Part shown: positions 1 to 8,933 of the stretch, one piece after another | Layout: each line of letters begins with the position of its first letter | Position numbering within the stretch: the stretch's first letter is position 1 | NCBI GenBank assembly: GCA_014885115.2 | Contig: WKLE02006122.1 | Location: 1-13,526 of the forward strand | DNA from: Asterionellopsis glacialis | Lineage: Eukaryota; Bacillariophyta; Plagiogrammaphyceae; Rhaphoneidales; Asterionellopsidaceae | Length of the DNA: 13,526 nucleotides | Direction: 5' to 3' | Program-made: the position numbers and the translations under genes | The notes under the pieces: generated by a model | What the model saw: only the letters and a program-made list of their open reading frames with translations | Database searches by the model: none | Told to the model about the DNA's origin: nothing

Positions 1-1428
1 CTAGACGGAAATGAAAGAAATTGTGAAAAGCCGTACAGTATGTCAGTAATTGGTTCGGCGCGTTCCGTACATTATGTACTTGGCCCTACGCAAGATTCAC
101 GAAGCTAGTAATAACTCCGTGGAAAATTATCGATTAACGGAGGAAGTATCTTTCATATAAAATTTATACTTCATCTATTATTTTTCCATACTTACATCGA
201 CTACTACCATACGTCAGAAGCGAACCTCTGCTGCTGGGGTCTCACATAATTACCGTATCGGAATCCTTCAGTTTTAGTAGAGTACTACCCAAAAAATATA
301 GGAAAGACAGTTTTGTAGTAGTGTCGCGCAGAGAAAAAAAAGTAGAGATACATGAGGGAGTGTCAGCGGTAGAATCTCAGAATATACTAGAGCACTGACT
401 TTTGTGTACTGTACTATTTTTTTAGTCCAGTCACGAATGAAGAGAAGCCGACACCCGTGGATTCTTTCATTTTTGTGATATTTGATTTGTCTTTGAGGTT
501 CAATTAGCCCTTGAGGCAATCTACGCTCGCTCTACTTCAATTATATCTTTGTGTCTCTTGAACTTGTAAGGCCTCCTACTTAAAAAAGGGAAAATATCTT
601 CTTATACCAACCCATTGTAGTAGCTGAGGTTTAGGTTCAAGGAAAAGCTCCATAAATACGAAGCTTTCTGTTCGACATACGACAATTCTTTTTGATATTT
701 CAGTAGCAGAATTTCTTCGATCGAGCCTGCCTCATCTGGGCCTGATCGTTATATCGAGCGTAACGGACTAGGGAATATCTATTGATTATAGTTCGTGACA
801 ATAATTGACGGAACGTTTCAATTCACGTCGCCGGCATGACCCCTTCCAGATCGTGGAGGTCTGCTTTCGTACAGTACCATGAAATTATTTATAGCCTTTA
901 CATATGTAGAAAAAACGAAGTATTGTGATATCTTCATACAGAATGTTCCCCTGCACGATTATGTATACGAGAAATGTATGGCCCCCAAAAACCATTCGGG
1001 ACTACATTCTCATAAGTAATCACGTTCTATACCATCTTCTACTGATTGTGCTCTGGGTGCAGTTGGTGACATGTCTAATAATTTTTCATCTTTTTCATCC
1101 TCAAGTAGTAATAGAGCCTTGTGGGCAGCGAGTGTGGTAAAACGAAAAAGCGAAAGATACATCAAACGCGAAGGTGTCATTAAACAACACTAGCATCGAT
1201 CAAAACTCTCTCATGCATGTCAACAGAATCGGTCTTGCACAAACGTATATCTGTAAACATTTGAAGAACAACAAGAACAGCTGAATCATCATTGCACATA
1301 CAGTCAGTCAGTCAGTGCGTGTAGTGTATCGTGACTTTTGGCTTCTTCCATACATCAAAAGCAAACAAGATTACTCTCACTTTGTTGAACTCAAATAGAC
1401 GATTCATCCTACGTTTTTTCCCGAAAAA
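1..1428. other. Gene-free stretch upstream of the RING-finger gene
   Basis: I see no convincing gene here. The longest open frames (up to about 81 codons) have no recognisable motif or protein-like composition. The last part, from about 1140, must contain the promoter and 5' untranslated region of the gene starting at 1429. I see no clear TATA box. A (CAGT)4 tract lies at 1301-1316. Confidence 0.6.
1301..1316. repeat. (CAGT)4 microsatellite
   Basis: Four perfect copies of the tetranucleotide CAGT, about 113 bases before the start codon of the RING-finger gene, so probably in its promoter or 5' untranslated region. Confidence 0.8.
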
Positions 1429-2520
1429 ATGACAACATTCAAGGATGAAAATTCTTTTTATTTACGTCGTCATCGTCGACAACAACTACAAAAAGAACAT
1501 GTGGAACGACTTTTGAATCATAATCATGAAACGATGGACCACGAAAAAATAATTATGGGTGTCCTTGGCAGTATAAGTTGTCTTTTGCTTTTCATTTATA
1601 TTTACAAGGTAAGACAACATCATCTTCAACTTGAATCGACGAATGCTGCGTATCGTCGTCGTCGACAAGAACAAGAAGAGCGTGATCGTCAACGTGGAAT
1701 CACCATCATGGATGATACTACAAATGAGGAACACAAATATGAACATGAACCAAAAGATCCGTTAGATCGGTTAGACTTTGTACGTAAGCACATGTTGACA
1801 AAACGATATTCGGAGAAACTCAAGGAACAACAACAACAACAACTTCAGAAACATTTGGTTGTGGCTGTCCACCCAGGAGGAGAAAAAGAAATTGGAGGTG
1901 TCGTACCGCACAACACTATGGATGCGACTACCACAAAAAAGAAGGATCAACATCAACAAGATTGTTGCAGTATATGTTTACAAAATTATCAACCCTATGA
2001 GAGAATTGGATATTCACCAAATAGGAATCAATGTCAACATGAATTTCATAAACATTGCATTACATTATGGCTCATTAGTAATCGTAATTGTCCATTATGT
2101 CGGGCACCTTTTTTTGGACTCTTGTTAAAAGAAGAATATGCTCTTGCTCTACAACAACAGCAACAAGAACAAGAACAGGCAGCTTTGTCAACATCGTCGT
2201 CATCGTCGATATCAACGTCATCGTCTTCAACGTCATCGTCTTCAACGTCAACCTTTGTCGAATCAGCTTTACAAGCGGTTGAATCATCATTGTCAACATC
2301 CACATCATCATCAAACCTAACGGAGACATTAGAACCACCATTGTCGTCTTCGTCACCATCAAGTGACGAGCCATTGGAATCATCCTCATGTCGTGTTGTC
2401 CTAAATGATGCAGCGACAACTGTTCTTTATGAGAATGAAAATATGGACCATGATGATGAACAATCGTCATCATCGTCGTCGTCATCTTTTGTATCTGGAG
2501 TAGAACATCATGCTCAATAA
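1429..2520 (+). CDS. Membrane-anchored RING-H2 finger protein, probable E3 ubiquitin ligase
   Basis: This 363-residue protein is in one exon. A hydrophobic segment at about residues 41-60 is a likely membrane anchor, followed by a basic stretch with an RRRR run. A RING-H2 finger spans residues 180-224 with all eight zinc ligands visible: Cys180, Cys183, Cys202, His204, His207, Cys210, Cys221 and Cys224, including the terminal CPLC. RING-H2 proteins with one membrane segment (ATL-like in plants) usually recruit a ubiquitin-conjugating enzyme and ubiquitinate membrane or nearby targets; that role is inferred from the family. Low-complexity parts are Gln runs near residues 134-140 and 242-250 and a long Ser/Thr-rich acidic tail from about 253. 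The start is supported by an in-frame TAG at 1396-1398 with no ATG between. The TAA stop overlaps an AATAAA hexamer (2516-2521). A GTAAGA donor-like sequence at 1609 is probably unused, since the frame runs on through the RING. The substrate is unknown. Confidence 0.92.
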   Translation: MTTFKDENSFYLRRHRRQQLQKEHVERLLNHNHETMDHEKIIMGVLGSISCLLLFIYIYKVRQHHLQLESTNAAYRRRRQEQEERDRQRGITIMDDTTNEEHKYEHEPKDPLDRLDFVRKHMLTKRYSEKLKEQQQQQLQKHLVVAVHPGGEKEIGGVVPHNTMDATTTKKKDQHQQDCCSICLQNYQPYERIGYSPNRNQCQHEFHKHCITLWLISNRNCPLCRAPFFGLLLKEEYALALQQQQQEQEQAALSTSSSSSISTSSSSTSSSSTSTFVESALQAVESSLSTSTSSSNLTETLEPPLSSSSPSSDEPLESSSCRVVLNDAATTVLYENENMDHDDEQSSSSSSSSFVSGVEHHAQ

Positions 2521-2607
2521 ATAATATATAAAAGAACCAAACCCATGTACACAAATAACTGTTATAAATGGAAAAATATTAATATTTAGAGTTCTGTATT
2601 TCTGTTC
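2521..2607. other. 87-base convergent intergenic gap with AT-rich palindrome
   Basis: This is all that separates the stop codon of the RING-finger gene (+) from that of the LRR gene (-). It is AT-rich and includes a 14-base perfect palindrome, AAATATTAATATTT, at 2574-2587. The two 3' untranslated regions must share this gap or overlap into each other's gene. Confidence 0.8.
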
Positions 2608-5600
2608 TCAAGGTGGTAGATCCTGGGGCATTGGTATGGGTGGGTGTTCTTGTGTTGTTGTAGATACGAATCCACCACCATTATTGTTGGTAACATTGGT
2701 AGTATTGTTTTGGCTAGTTGTACGATTGTTCGAATCAGAATATGGAGGAATAAAGGTAGGTGAACTTGTAGTTGTTGGTAGTGGTGGACAATTTCCAAGG
2801 GGATATACATATTGATATCCAAAATTTCCTCCACCAGATGTAATTTCATAATCATCGTTGCTGTTGTTATCACCATTGTTATTGTCATTGTTACCAGTGG
2901 TAAATAATCTATACAATCCTCCACCTCCTTCTTCTTCTTCTTCGCCAGTACTCATACCATCACCTGCACTGTCATAAATTTTAAACAATATGCATGCACC
3001 ATTGTCTTGAATGAAGGATGGATCCAAACATGCAGATTTATAAAATGTGGTTTGTGATGTAGTAAAGGGTCCGTCGGATGCTAACATAACTTCTTGTTGG
3101 TCCGTATCTTCTTCTTGAGGAAGCAGAACGACAAGTTCCCATGTTGTTTCCCATGGTTTCATATCAGTCGTCACCATGATATGTAAAGAGAAGAATCCTT
3201 CATTGCAGTCTTGTACAAGATTAATATTAGTTGGCATTGGAAGTGTTGTTGGAGATTGTACTATAGATGGAGAAGATGTAGGCTTTTTTGGTGGTACAAT
3301 GATACTGGTATTATTCGTGACAGTATTACACTGACCGATACGTACAATTGTAGATAGTCCTGACGAAGAATTCAAGGTACTACTACTATCATCTTGAGTG
3401 ACTCGATGATTACCTAGATAGAGTGCATATCCACCAAATCTAGATACACCTTTAATACCATCAACACTACCCTGAAAATTGGATCCATGATGAAAGGTGA
3501 AGACATGACAATCTAATACTGACACACACATACCTGTCATGTATGTTGTAAAATCATCGTCATAGGGACCACCACTTAAGACGAGTTCACCAGATACAGT
3601 ATCGACAATATCCCACGTGGTTTCGTCAGATTTGGATCCTGTACCTACAGCAATATGTAGATATTGGATAGTCTCATTATCAAATGATGTCCCAACTTGG
3701 CAGTTTTCTAATAATGAGGGTGGTGCTTTTGTATGAACACAATTTAAACAACATTCAAGGTTCTGTGTTTTCTGTAAATTGCAAACTTCTGAAGGAATAT
3801 TGACCCATTGAAAGTTATTGTTTTCTAACAAGTGTAATTCCAGTAGCATGATAAGTAAGCCCATTTCGGAAGGTACCGCACCTGACAAGGAATTATGTGA
3901 AACGTCCAATACTTCCAAGTTGGTCAAAAGTCCTACTTCAGTTATGATTGTTCCTGTTAGATGATTGCGTTGAACATGTAAATGTTCTAAATCTGTGAGG
4001 TCACCTAGACCTGGATGAAAAAATGATCCGGAAAGATTGTTGGACGTTAGCATGATTTGCTGTAAGTTGGTAAGGTACATCAATTGAGAGGGAATGGTAC
4101 CTGATAAACGAGCATGTCCACTAATGGACAAGGTTTCTAACTTTTTGAGGGTACCAACTTCACTTGGGATGGAACCCCGAATACCCCACAAATCACTTTG
4201 GTTGTCAATTTCAAGAACTTTCAAGTTATTCAACAACCCAAGTTCTGTAGGGATCGACCCAGACACGTATACGTCCTTGAAAGAGAGATACTTTAGATAC
4301 CGTAATGATCCAATGCTTGATGGAATAGACACAAACAGTTCGTTTTCACCAACATCAAGTGTATCTACAATATTTTTGGTTCCAGATCATTGAAAAAGAT
4401 ACAATAGAATGTCATGAAAACACGGTTAGAACAAGAATGTTTATAAAGCATTGAAGTTATAGAAGGCCGTATAAATATTTACTCACGAAGCTTTTGGAGT
4501 AACATCACTTGGGTTGGAAGTGACCCACTCAGTTTTCCACTTCGCTGTTTCTTGAGATCTAGAACTTCTATCAAACAAAAGAAAAGAAATGATGTATTAC
4601 AAATGTTGGCTAGCAGATACTGTGTGCATTTTTCACTCAAGTCTAGACAAATGAAAAAAAAAACGCCATGCTAACGAAAAATGGAGACTTACCGAGACTT
4701 TGTAATAGTCCCAACTCAGTTGGAATAAACCCTGATAGCGTATTTCCCTGTAAATTCAGTATTTCTGTTGAAAGAAGTTCAAGAACCGATGACCCAAAAC
4801 AATGGATGGTCACAATTTTGCACACGTATGTTTAGAGAAAGTTCTACACCATAACAAGTAAGGCGAAACAGTAATCCCTAGCATGATCACACTACTTACC
4901 AAGATCTTGAAGCATCCCCAACACGGTTGGGATAGTCCCCTGGAGACCAGCATGTGAAGAAATTGGAAGTAAGGTAGTTTTATCAGGGGTTTCGCCTTCA
5001 CTTAAAAACGGATACGTAAGAGTAAATAAGCTTTTACTTGGATCGGTGGTAATGGAAAGTTCTTTTAGATGTGTCAATAAACCAAATTCGGATGGTATAG
5101 AGCCAGAAAAGCCAGTACCACTGTTGTCATTGAGCAACAGGTACGACAAAGTAGTTATTGAACCAAATGTTGTTGGTAGTTGGCCAGATAGGATATTGTT
5201 GCTGGCATCAAACTTTTCCAATGACAAAACACCAATCTCACTTGGAATTAGACCAGATAACAAGTTGTGAGCCAAGTTTACTTCATTCATACTCGTCATG
5301 GCTCCAATATCAGTCGGGATTGATCCAGAAAGTAAATTAAAGCCAAGACCAACGGTCTTCAAACTCGAGACAAATATTTCACTTGGTACCAACCCGGAAA
5401 GAAGGTTGTTATCAAAATCAAGATTATTAAGAGATAACAATCCCAACTCGCTAGGGATTGCACCATCTATTCGGTTCCCTCCCAAAATAAGATCATCAAG
5501 TAAAGATAGAGGACTCAATTCGGAAGGCACATTCCCGGACAAGTTATTCATTCCAAGATCTAGATACCTAAGGTTTTCAAGTTTGCCTACATCCGTTGGA

Positions 5601-7057
5601 ATGGGACCTTCCAAATTATTGGAAGATAAACGCAGATGCCTCATGCTTTTCAGTTGTCCAATTTCAGACGGGATCAATCCCGACAAATCATTTCTAGCCA
5701 ATATCAAGCTCCTAAGGTTTGTCATGGTTCCAAATATCGTAGGTATTCTTCCAGTGATGATATTTTCAGATAAATCCAATGTCCGTAAATCTTGTATCAA
5801 TGATAGCTCGAAAGGCAGTGATCCTTTGAGACGATTGAAGTTGAGATTCAAATCGTGGAATCTATCTCCTTGTTCATCACAAAGATTGTCACTCATCATA
5901 TCACTTGTGGAAGAGAACCAACACCCTTCATGGGTAGATGACAACCAATTTCCCGAAGTAATCCATTCATCACCTGCCGTGCTGTAATACAAGGTAGCCA
6001 AAGCGAATCTATGTAAAATTCGTCGTGGTGAAAAACTCGATAATTCCTCCAGTGTGTGGTTGCTTTCAATCCACGTAAGGGCTGCATATTGAGGTGATGT
6101 TGGGTCATCAAGAGCCGAATCTGATTCAGGTGATACTTGAGAAAGAAAGCTCCGAACATTGGTGGTAGGACTAGACGAGGGCGACAACGATGGGCTTGTT
6201 GTAGGTAATGGAGTAGGCGATTCAGATGGAACGATTTTGTTGGATTCGTTTTCCGAAGGAAGCATGACACCAAGGGCAACAGCATTTATAGCAATAGCAA
6301 TAACCACAGTCGCCATGATGATGCGTCTTCTATGTCTTAGCTTTGCAGCTGACACAGCAGTGGCTTGAGGGATGTTATCATTATTTATCATTGTTGCCTT
6401 GACAATATGCTGTGCTGATGACGAAGCGGAACCAACGTCTCTTGATCCTTCCTCTTCATCCCTTGTTTGTTGGTCTACAGCAACAACGTTGCTCGAACTA
6501 CTGGTTGTTGAAATCCAACTCAATCGTCGTCCTTCTCCGGCTCCCTGCCCAGCAACCGCAACTGCTCCTGGCTGTAAATCATTGGATTCTTGATGTGGAA
6601 GAGAAGGAATGTCGGAATCTTCTTTTGTATCAGACTGAATTAGATAAGGCTTGTTTCTCATTCCTATTCCTGCTTCTTCATCTAGAAACTCCGGTATTGC
6701 GGATGCTAACACGAGTTCATCCATAGTATCATCTGCGACTATGTGACTGTCTCCAGTATCATTTTTCGATTCGCCACGTGAATACCTTGAGATTCTTGCT
6801 TTGTCCACTGAATCAGATTTAATGATTTCTTCGGCTTCATCATTTTCTAAAGGACTTCTTTCCTTGACATGCGTGGATAAAGTACTCACAATATCAACGC
6901 CGCCAGTTAATTCCAAAATTTGATCGGGGCGAAGAGATACTGCGCGTTGTGGATGTTGCTGCTGTTCATTTTCTTGGTCATCATCATCGTGACTTGGTCT
7001 TCCTATTTCTGCTACAACGACTCGGTTATTTGCATCTTCGTTGTGTAGATTGTTCAT
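2608..7057 (-). CDS. Type II membrane leucine-rich-repeat receptor-like protein (4 exons)
   Basis: I reconstruct four exons, read on the minus strand: 7057-4900, 4764-4693, 4567-4487 and 4364-2608, giving 1355 residues and a TGA stop at 2608-2610. Donors are GTAAGT, GTAAGT and GTGAGT, and every acceptor is AG. Residues 1-245 are polar, acidic and probably cytosolic. A membrane segment lies at about 246-266, preceded by RHRRR, which predicts N-in, C-out. A Ser/Thr/Pro stalk (about 275-300) and an LRR N-cap with Trp and Cys residues (about 320-398) follow, then about 22 plant-type LRRs with the core L-x-G-x-I-P-S/T-E to about residue 965. A Cys-containing cap leads to two related C-terminal domains (about 991-1116 and 1157-1296) and a Pro/Asn/Thr-rich tail with NxT/S glycosylation sites. 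No kinase domain is present. The likely role is surface recognition or adhesion; the ligand is unknown. The ATG at 7057 is the first in frame after a TAG at 7124-7126. Two separate genes are unlikely, because the LRR register continues perfectly across all three junctions. Confidence 0.9.
4365..4486 (-). other. Intron 3 of the LRR gene (122 bases)
   Basis: The donor is GTGAGTAAAT and the acceptor AATATTGTAG, phase 1, rebuilding a His codon at the start of the next LRR. The joined reading, L-x-x-L-H-T-L-D-V-G-E-N-E-L, restores the repeat exactly. The pyrimidine tract before this acceptor is weaker than in the other two introns. Confidence 0.85.
4568..4692 (-). other. Intron 2 of the LRR gene (125 bases)
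   Basis: The donor is GTAAGTCTCC. The acceptor TTTGTTTGATAG follows a pyrimidine-rich stretch. The intron is phase 1 and splits the first codon of the next LRR, as intron 1 does. It contains a run of ten T on the minus strand. Confidence 0.88.
4765..4899 (-). other. Intron 1 of the LRR gene (135 bases)
   Basis: The minus-strand donor is GTAAGTAGT after CAAGATCTTG, and the acceptor is TTCTTTCAACAG. The intron is phase 1: it splits the codon that starts the next LRR, giving Glu after joining. If the intron were retained, a TAG at 4892-4894 would end translation two codons into it. Confidence 0.88.
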
Positions 7058-7179
7058 GCTGGGTCTAAACAAAGGGGTTGGTTGCTCACTTTTTCCAAGA
7101 ACAGTAGCTACAACTTTCAGTTCCTAACTCTTTTTTTAATTTGAAAGCTGCCTTCTTTGCACTGTATATCGAATTTTGA

Positions 7180-7206
7180 CTCTCTCTCTCCCTCTCTCTC
7201 TCTCTC
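7180..7206. repeat. CT/GA dinucleotide tract upstream of the LRR gene
   Basis: This is an almost pure CT tract of 27 bases, broken by one CCC. It sits 123-149 bases upstream of the LRR gene ATG and reads as a GA-rich tract on the coding strand. GA tracts near starts can act as promoter elements in plants and animals; a role here is inference only. Confidence 0.75.
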
Positions 7207-7363
7207 GTGTTGTTCTTAGAGTCTCTAGCTAGTCTATATCTATAGGGCTTTATCGTTGTTTGCTTCTGGTGTACCTGGTATTGGTTTCACCGTGCTACCT
7301 GTAGCTCTTGGGTCTTCTTGCTAGTACAGTAGTTCCAAACTCGAGAAATCGGAAAAGAGGGAA

Positions 7364-7388
7364 CCGGTACCCATGTATATGGGACCGG
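7364..7388. repeat. Inverted repeat with CCGG ends
   Basis: The arms CCGGTACCCAT and ATGGGACCGG pair over ten bases with one bulged A and a four-base loop. This is one of several short palindromic structures in this gene-free stretch. Confidence 0.6.
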
Positions 7389-7638
7389 CACTAAAAAAGT
7401 CTCTGATTTGGATTCATCTCATGGCAAGGTTCGGTTCTTGTTTTGTGTGTCCTTTCTCACAGTGTCTCACATCTACTACGATTTCAACATGTTTTAAAAA
7501 ACATTGAAACCGATAGAAAGTACTCTAGACTCTATTGGAGACCTACATCAATCATTAGGGCCAGGACATGTTCGAATTTCTTCCACGAAACAAAGCTTAT
7601 TTATTAGTGTACATGTAACTCTGGTATTTGGTACCTAT

Positions 7639-7665
7639 ACCTGGTACCTGGTACAGTACCGGTAT
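7639..7665. repeat. Cluster of overlapping GGTACC / TACCAGGT words
   Basis: ACCTGGTA occurs at 7639-7646 and again, overlapping by one base, at 7646-7653, followed by AGTACCGGTAT. The stretch also forms an imperfect hairpin (ATACCTGGTAC against GTACCGGTAT). Another GGTACC lies just before it at 7630-7635. Confidence 0.6.
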
Positions 7666-7779
7666 CAAATAGAACTTCTTATTCCTAGAGAGGACATCTG
7701 TAAAGTCTCATGTACAAGATAGGAAAAATGTACAGTACCTGTTCCAGTTACCAGGTATGGTACGAATATTATCGGTCGG

Positions 7780-7798
7780 ACTCTAGACTCTCTAGAGT
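7780..7798. repeat. Perfect 8-base inverted repeat with TCTAGA
   Basis: ACTCTAGA at 7780-7787 and TCTAGAGT at 7791-7798 are exact reverse complements separated by three bases. Confidence 0.65.
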
Positions 7799-8081
7799 AG
7801 TAGAGGGAAAGTCTCCAAAAATTAACTTACCAAATAACTCTGTCCCTACTAGAGACATTGAATTATCCTACATCATAGAAATCTAGTCCATCTTGTTTTC
7901 ATGCCCTATCCCTATCCTCCCCACGACCAGTGCCCCGACTATTGTGCATTATACTTAACCCTAATCGGAGAGAGTGCTGGTTCCTGATACTTCTAGCTAG
8001 TTGCAAAAGTTGCATGTTAGATAGACGCGCGTGTGTTGAGTGCATGGTGACTGGTGACGACAGTGTGAATAGACTCTAGGA

Positions 8082-8095
8082 CTACGGTACCGTAG
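8082..8095. repeat. 14-base perfect palindrome centred on GGTACC
   Basis: CTACGGTACCGTAG reads the same on both strands. No gene is near enough to suggest an operator. Confidence 0.7.
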
Positions 8096-8147
8096 ACTAG
8101 CATAGTCTCTCTTAGTAGATGATGAATTTTCGAGTCAATTGACGGAA

Positions 8148-8168
8148 AATCTCTCTAGAGAGGAGATT
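8148..8168. repeat. Palindrome CTCTCTAGAGAG with nested arms
   Basis: A 12-base perfect palindrome at 8151-8162 lies inside an imperfect one, with AATCTC at 8148-8153 against GAGATT at 8163-8168. It shares the CTCTAGAG core with the inverted repeat at 7780-7798. Confidence 0.65.
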
Positions 8169-8294
8169 CCTTTCGAAAAAACAAGAAAAGGGAAACAAGC
8201 GAACCAAAACAGACCCACGGTCGAGAACAGACGAAAGCCCAATTCCGAAAATAGCACCACTGGGGTCATGATAGTTTGACCTACAGTACGTTAG

Positions 8295-8339
8295 ACAGAT
8301 ATTTAATATGAATAACCCAATCAATGACTAAATATCTGT
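8295..8339. repeat. 11-base inverted repeat with 23-base spacer
   Basis: ACAGATATTTA at 8295-8305 and TAAATATCTGT at 8329-8339 are exact reverse complements. They could be the ends of a very small degenerate element or a transcript hairpin. I see no target-site duplication. Confidence 0.6.
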
Positions 8340-8760
8340 AAGAAAGACTCTAAATCTAGCAAAGCCGACCTATGCAACAAATTCACTCCAGCTATTTTTG
8401 GGCATTGTTTGGCCACTTCTGAATGGAGTGTATGGTTGGAAGCTTGATGCTGGTGAATATCCAAATGATGTGGTATTTTTAATGACAGGTGGGAAAAATC
8501 GTTCTAACTTCTATTCTCAAATAGGCAAGGCACAGATAGAGCGACAGGCGAAAGAGGGCAAAGAGCCTTGTTCAGATGAAAGAAATTTCCCTATATAATC
8601 TTACCAAGGTGTGAAGGGTACCTTTGTGGAGTTACTAGAGCGAGAATATGCTTTCACACTTCAATTCTGAATGGTTACTTGCCAACGCAGCTAAAGAGAA
8701 GGAACAAGAAGAGGGACGGCCGTCAGGAGGTAGTCCTTCGAAAATTTGGATTTCTTGGTA
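8332..8760 (+). pseudogene. Possible decayed coding fragment, family not recognised
   Basis: One frame is open from 8332 to a TAA at 8596-8598 and continues in the same frame to a TGA at about 8670. It has a protein-like composition (a hydrophobic part with GIVWPLLNGVYGWK, then a Lys/Glu/Gln-rich part with IERQAKEGKE). A second frame then reads MLSHFNSEWLLANAAKEKEQ and ends at TAG near 8760. Such a pattern, an internal stop and then a shift of frame, is what an old gene fragment looks like. However, I recognise no family, there is no good ATG for the first part, and chance cannot be excluded. It may equally be non-coding sequence. Confidence 0.27.
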
Positions 8761-8933
8761 GATGATGACGATTCTTAGATAGAGTTCGCTCCATCAATTT
8801 AGACATATACAATATCTTATAACTTTTCCTCAGGGTCTATTGCGATTGTGATTTGCCCTTTCTTTACCATATCTTCAAATTTCTACAGTCTCGCATCTAC
8901 TTCAGTAGACTGATGAACTCTTCTCAAGATGTG

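Larger units (their letters stand above)
7058..8933. other. Long gene-free stretch between the LRR gene and the plastid-type gene
   Basis: No intact gene is supported. The part next to 7057 must hold the LRR gene promoter and 5' untranslated region, and the part next to 8934 the 3' end of the neighbouring minus-strand gene. In between are a CT tract, several short palindromes, repeated GGTACC-, TACCAGGT- and CTCTAGAG-like words, and a possible coding relic at 8332-8760, listed separately. Confidence 0.6.

Noticed and set aside
274..1140. Open frames of 81 and 71 codons in the left gene-free stretch
   Set aside because: Composition is random-looking, with no motif, no good start context and no link to a splice partner.
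1609..1614. GTAAGA donor-like sequence inside the RING-finger gene
   Set aside because: The frame runs on without a stop through the complete RING motif, and no nearby acceptor gives a better protein.
2046..2554. Minus-strand open frames opposite the RING-finger gene
   Set aside because: They are the mirror of Ser and Gln codon runs and have the biased Asp/Met/Thr composition expected from that; no motif is present.
5046..5987. Plus-strand open frames opposite LRR exon 1
   Set aside because: They are antisense shadows of the repeated LRR codons, with a periodic pattern and no family signature.
2608..7057. Reading the LRR region as two or three separate genes (4892-7072 and 2608-4332, with small frames between)
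   Set aside because: Good GT-AG sites join all parts in one frame, and the LRR register is unbroken at each junction. The apparent starts of the separate frames at 7072 and 4332 are TTG and GTG, not ATG.
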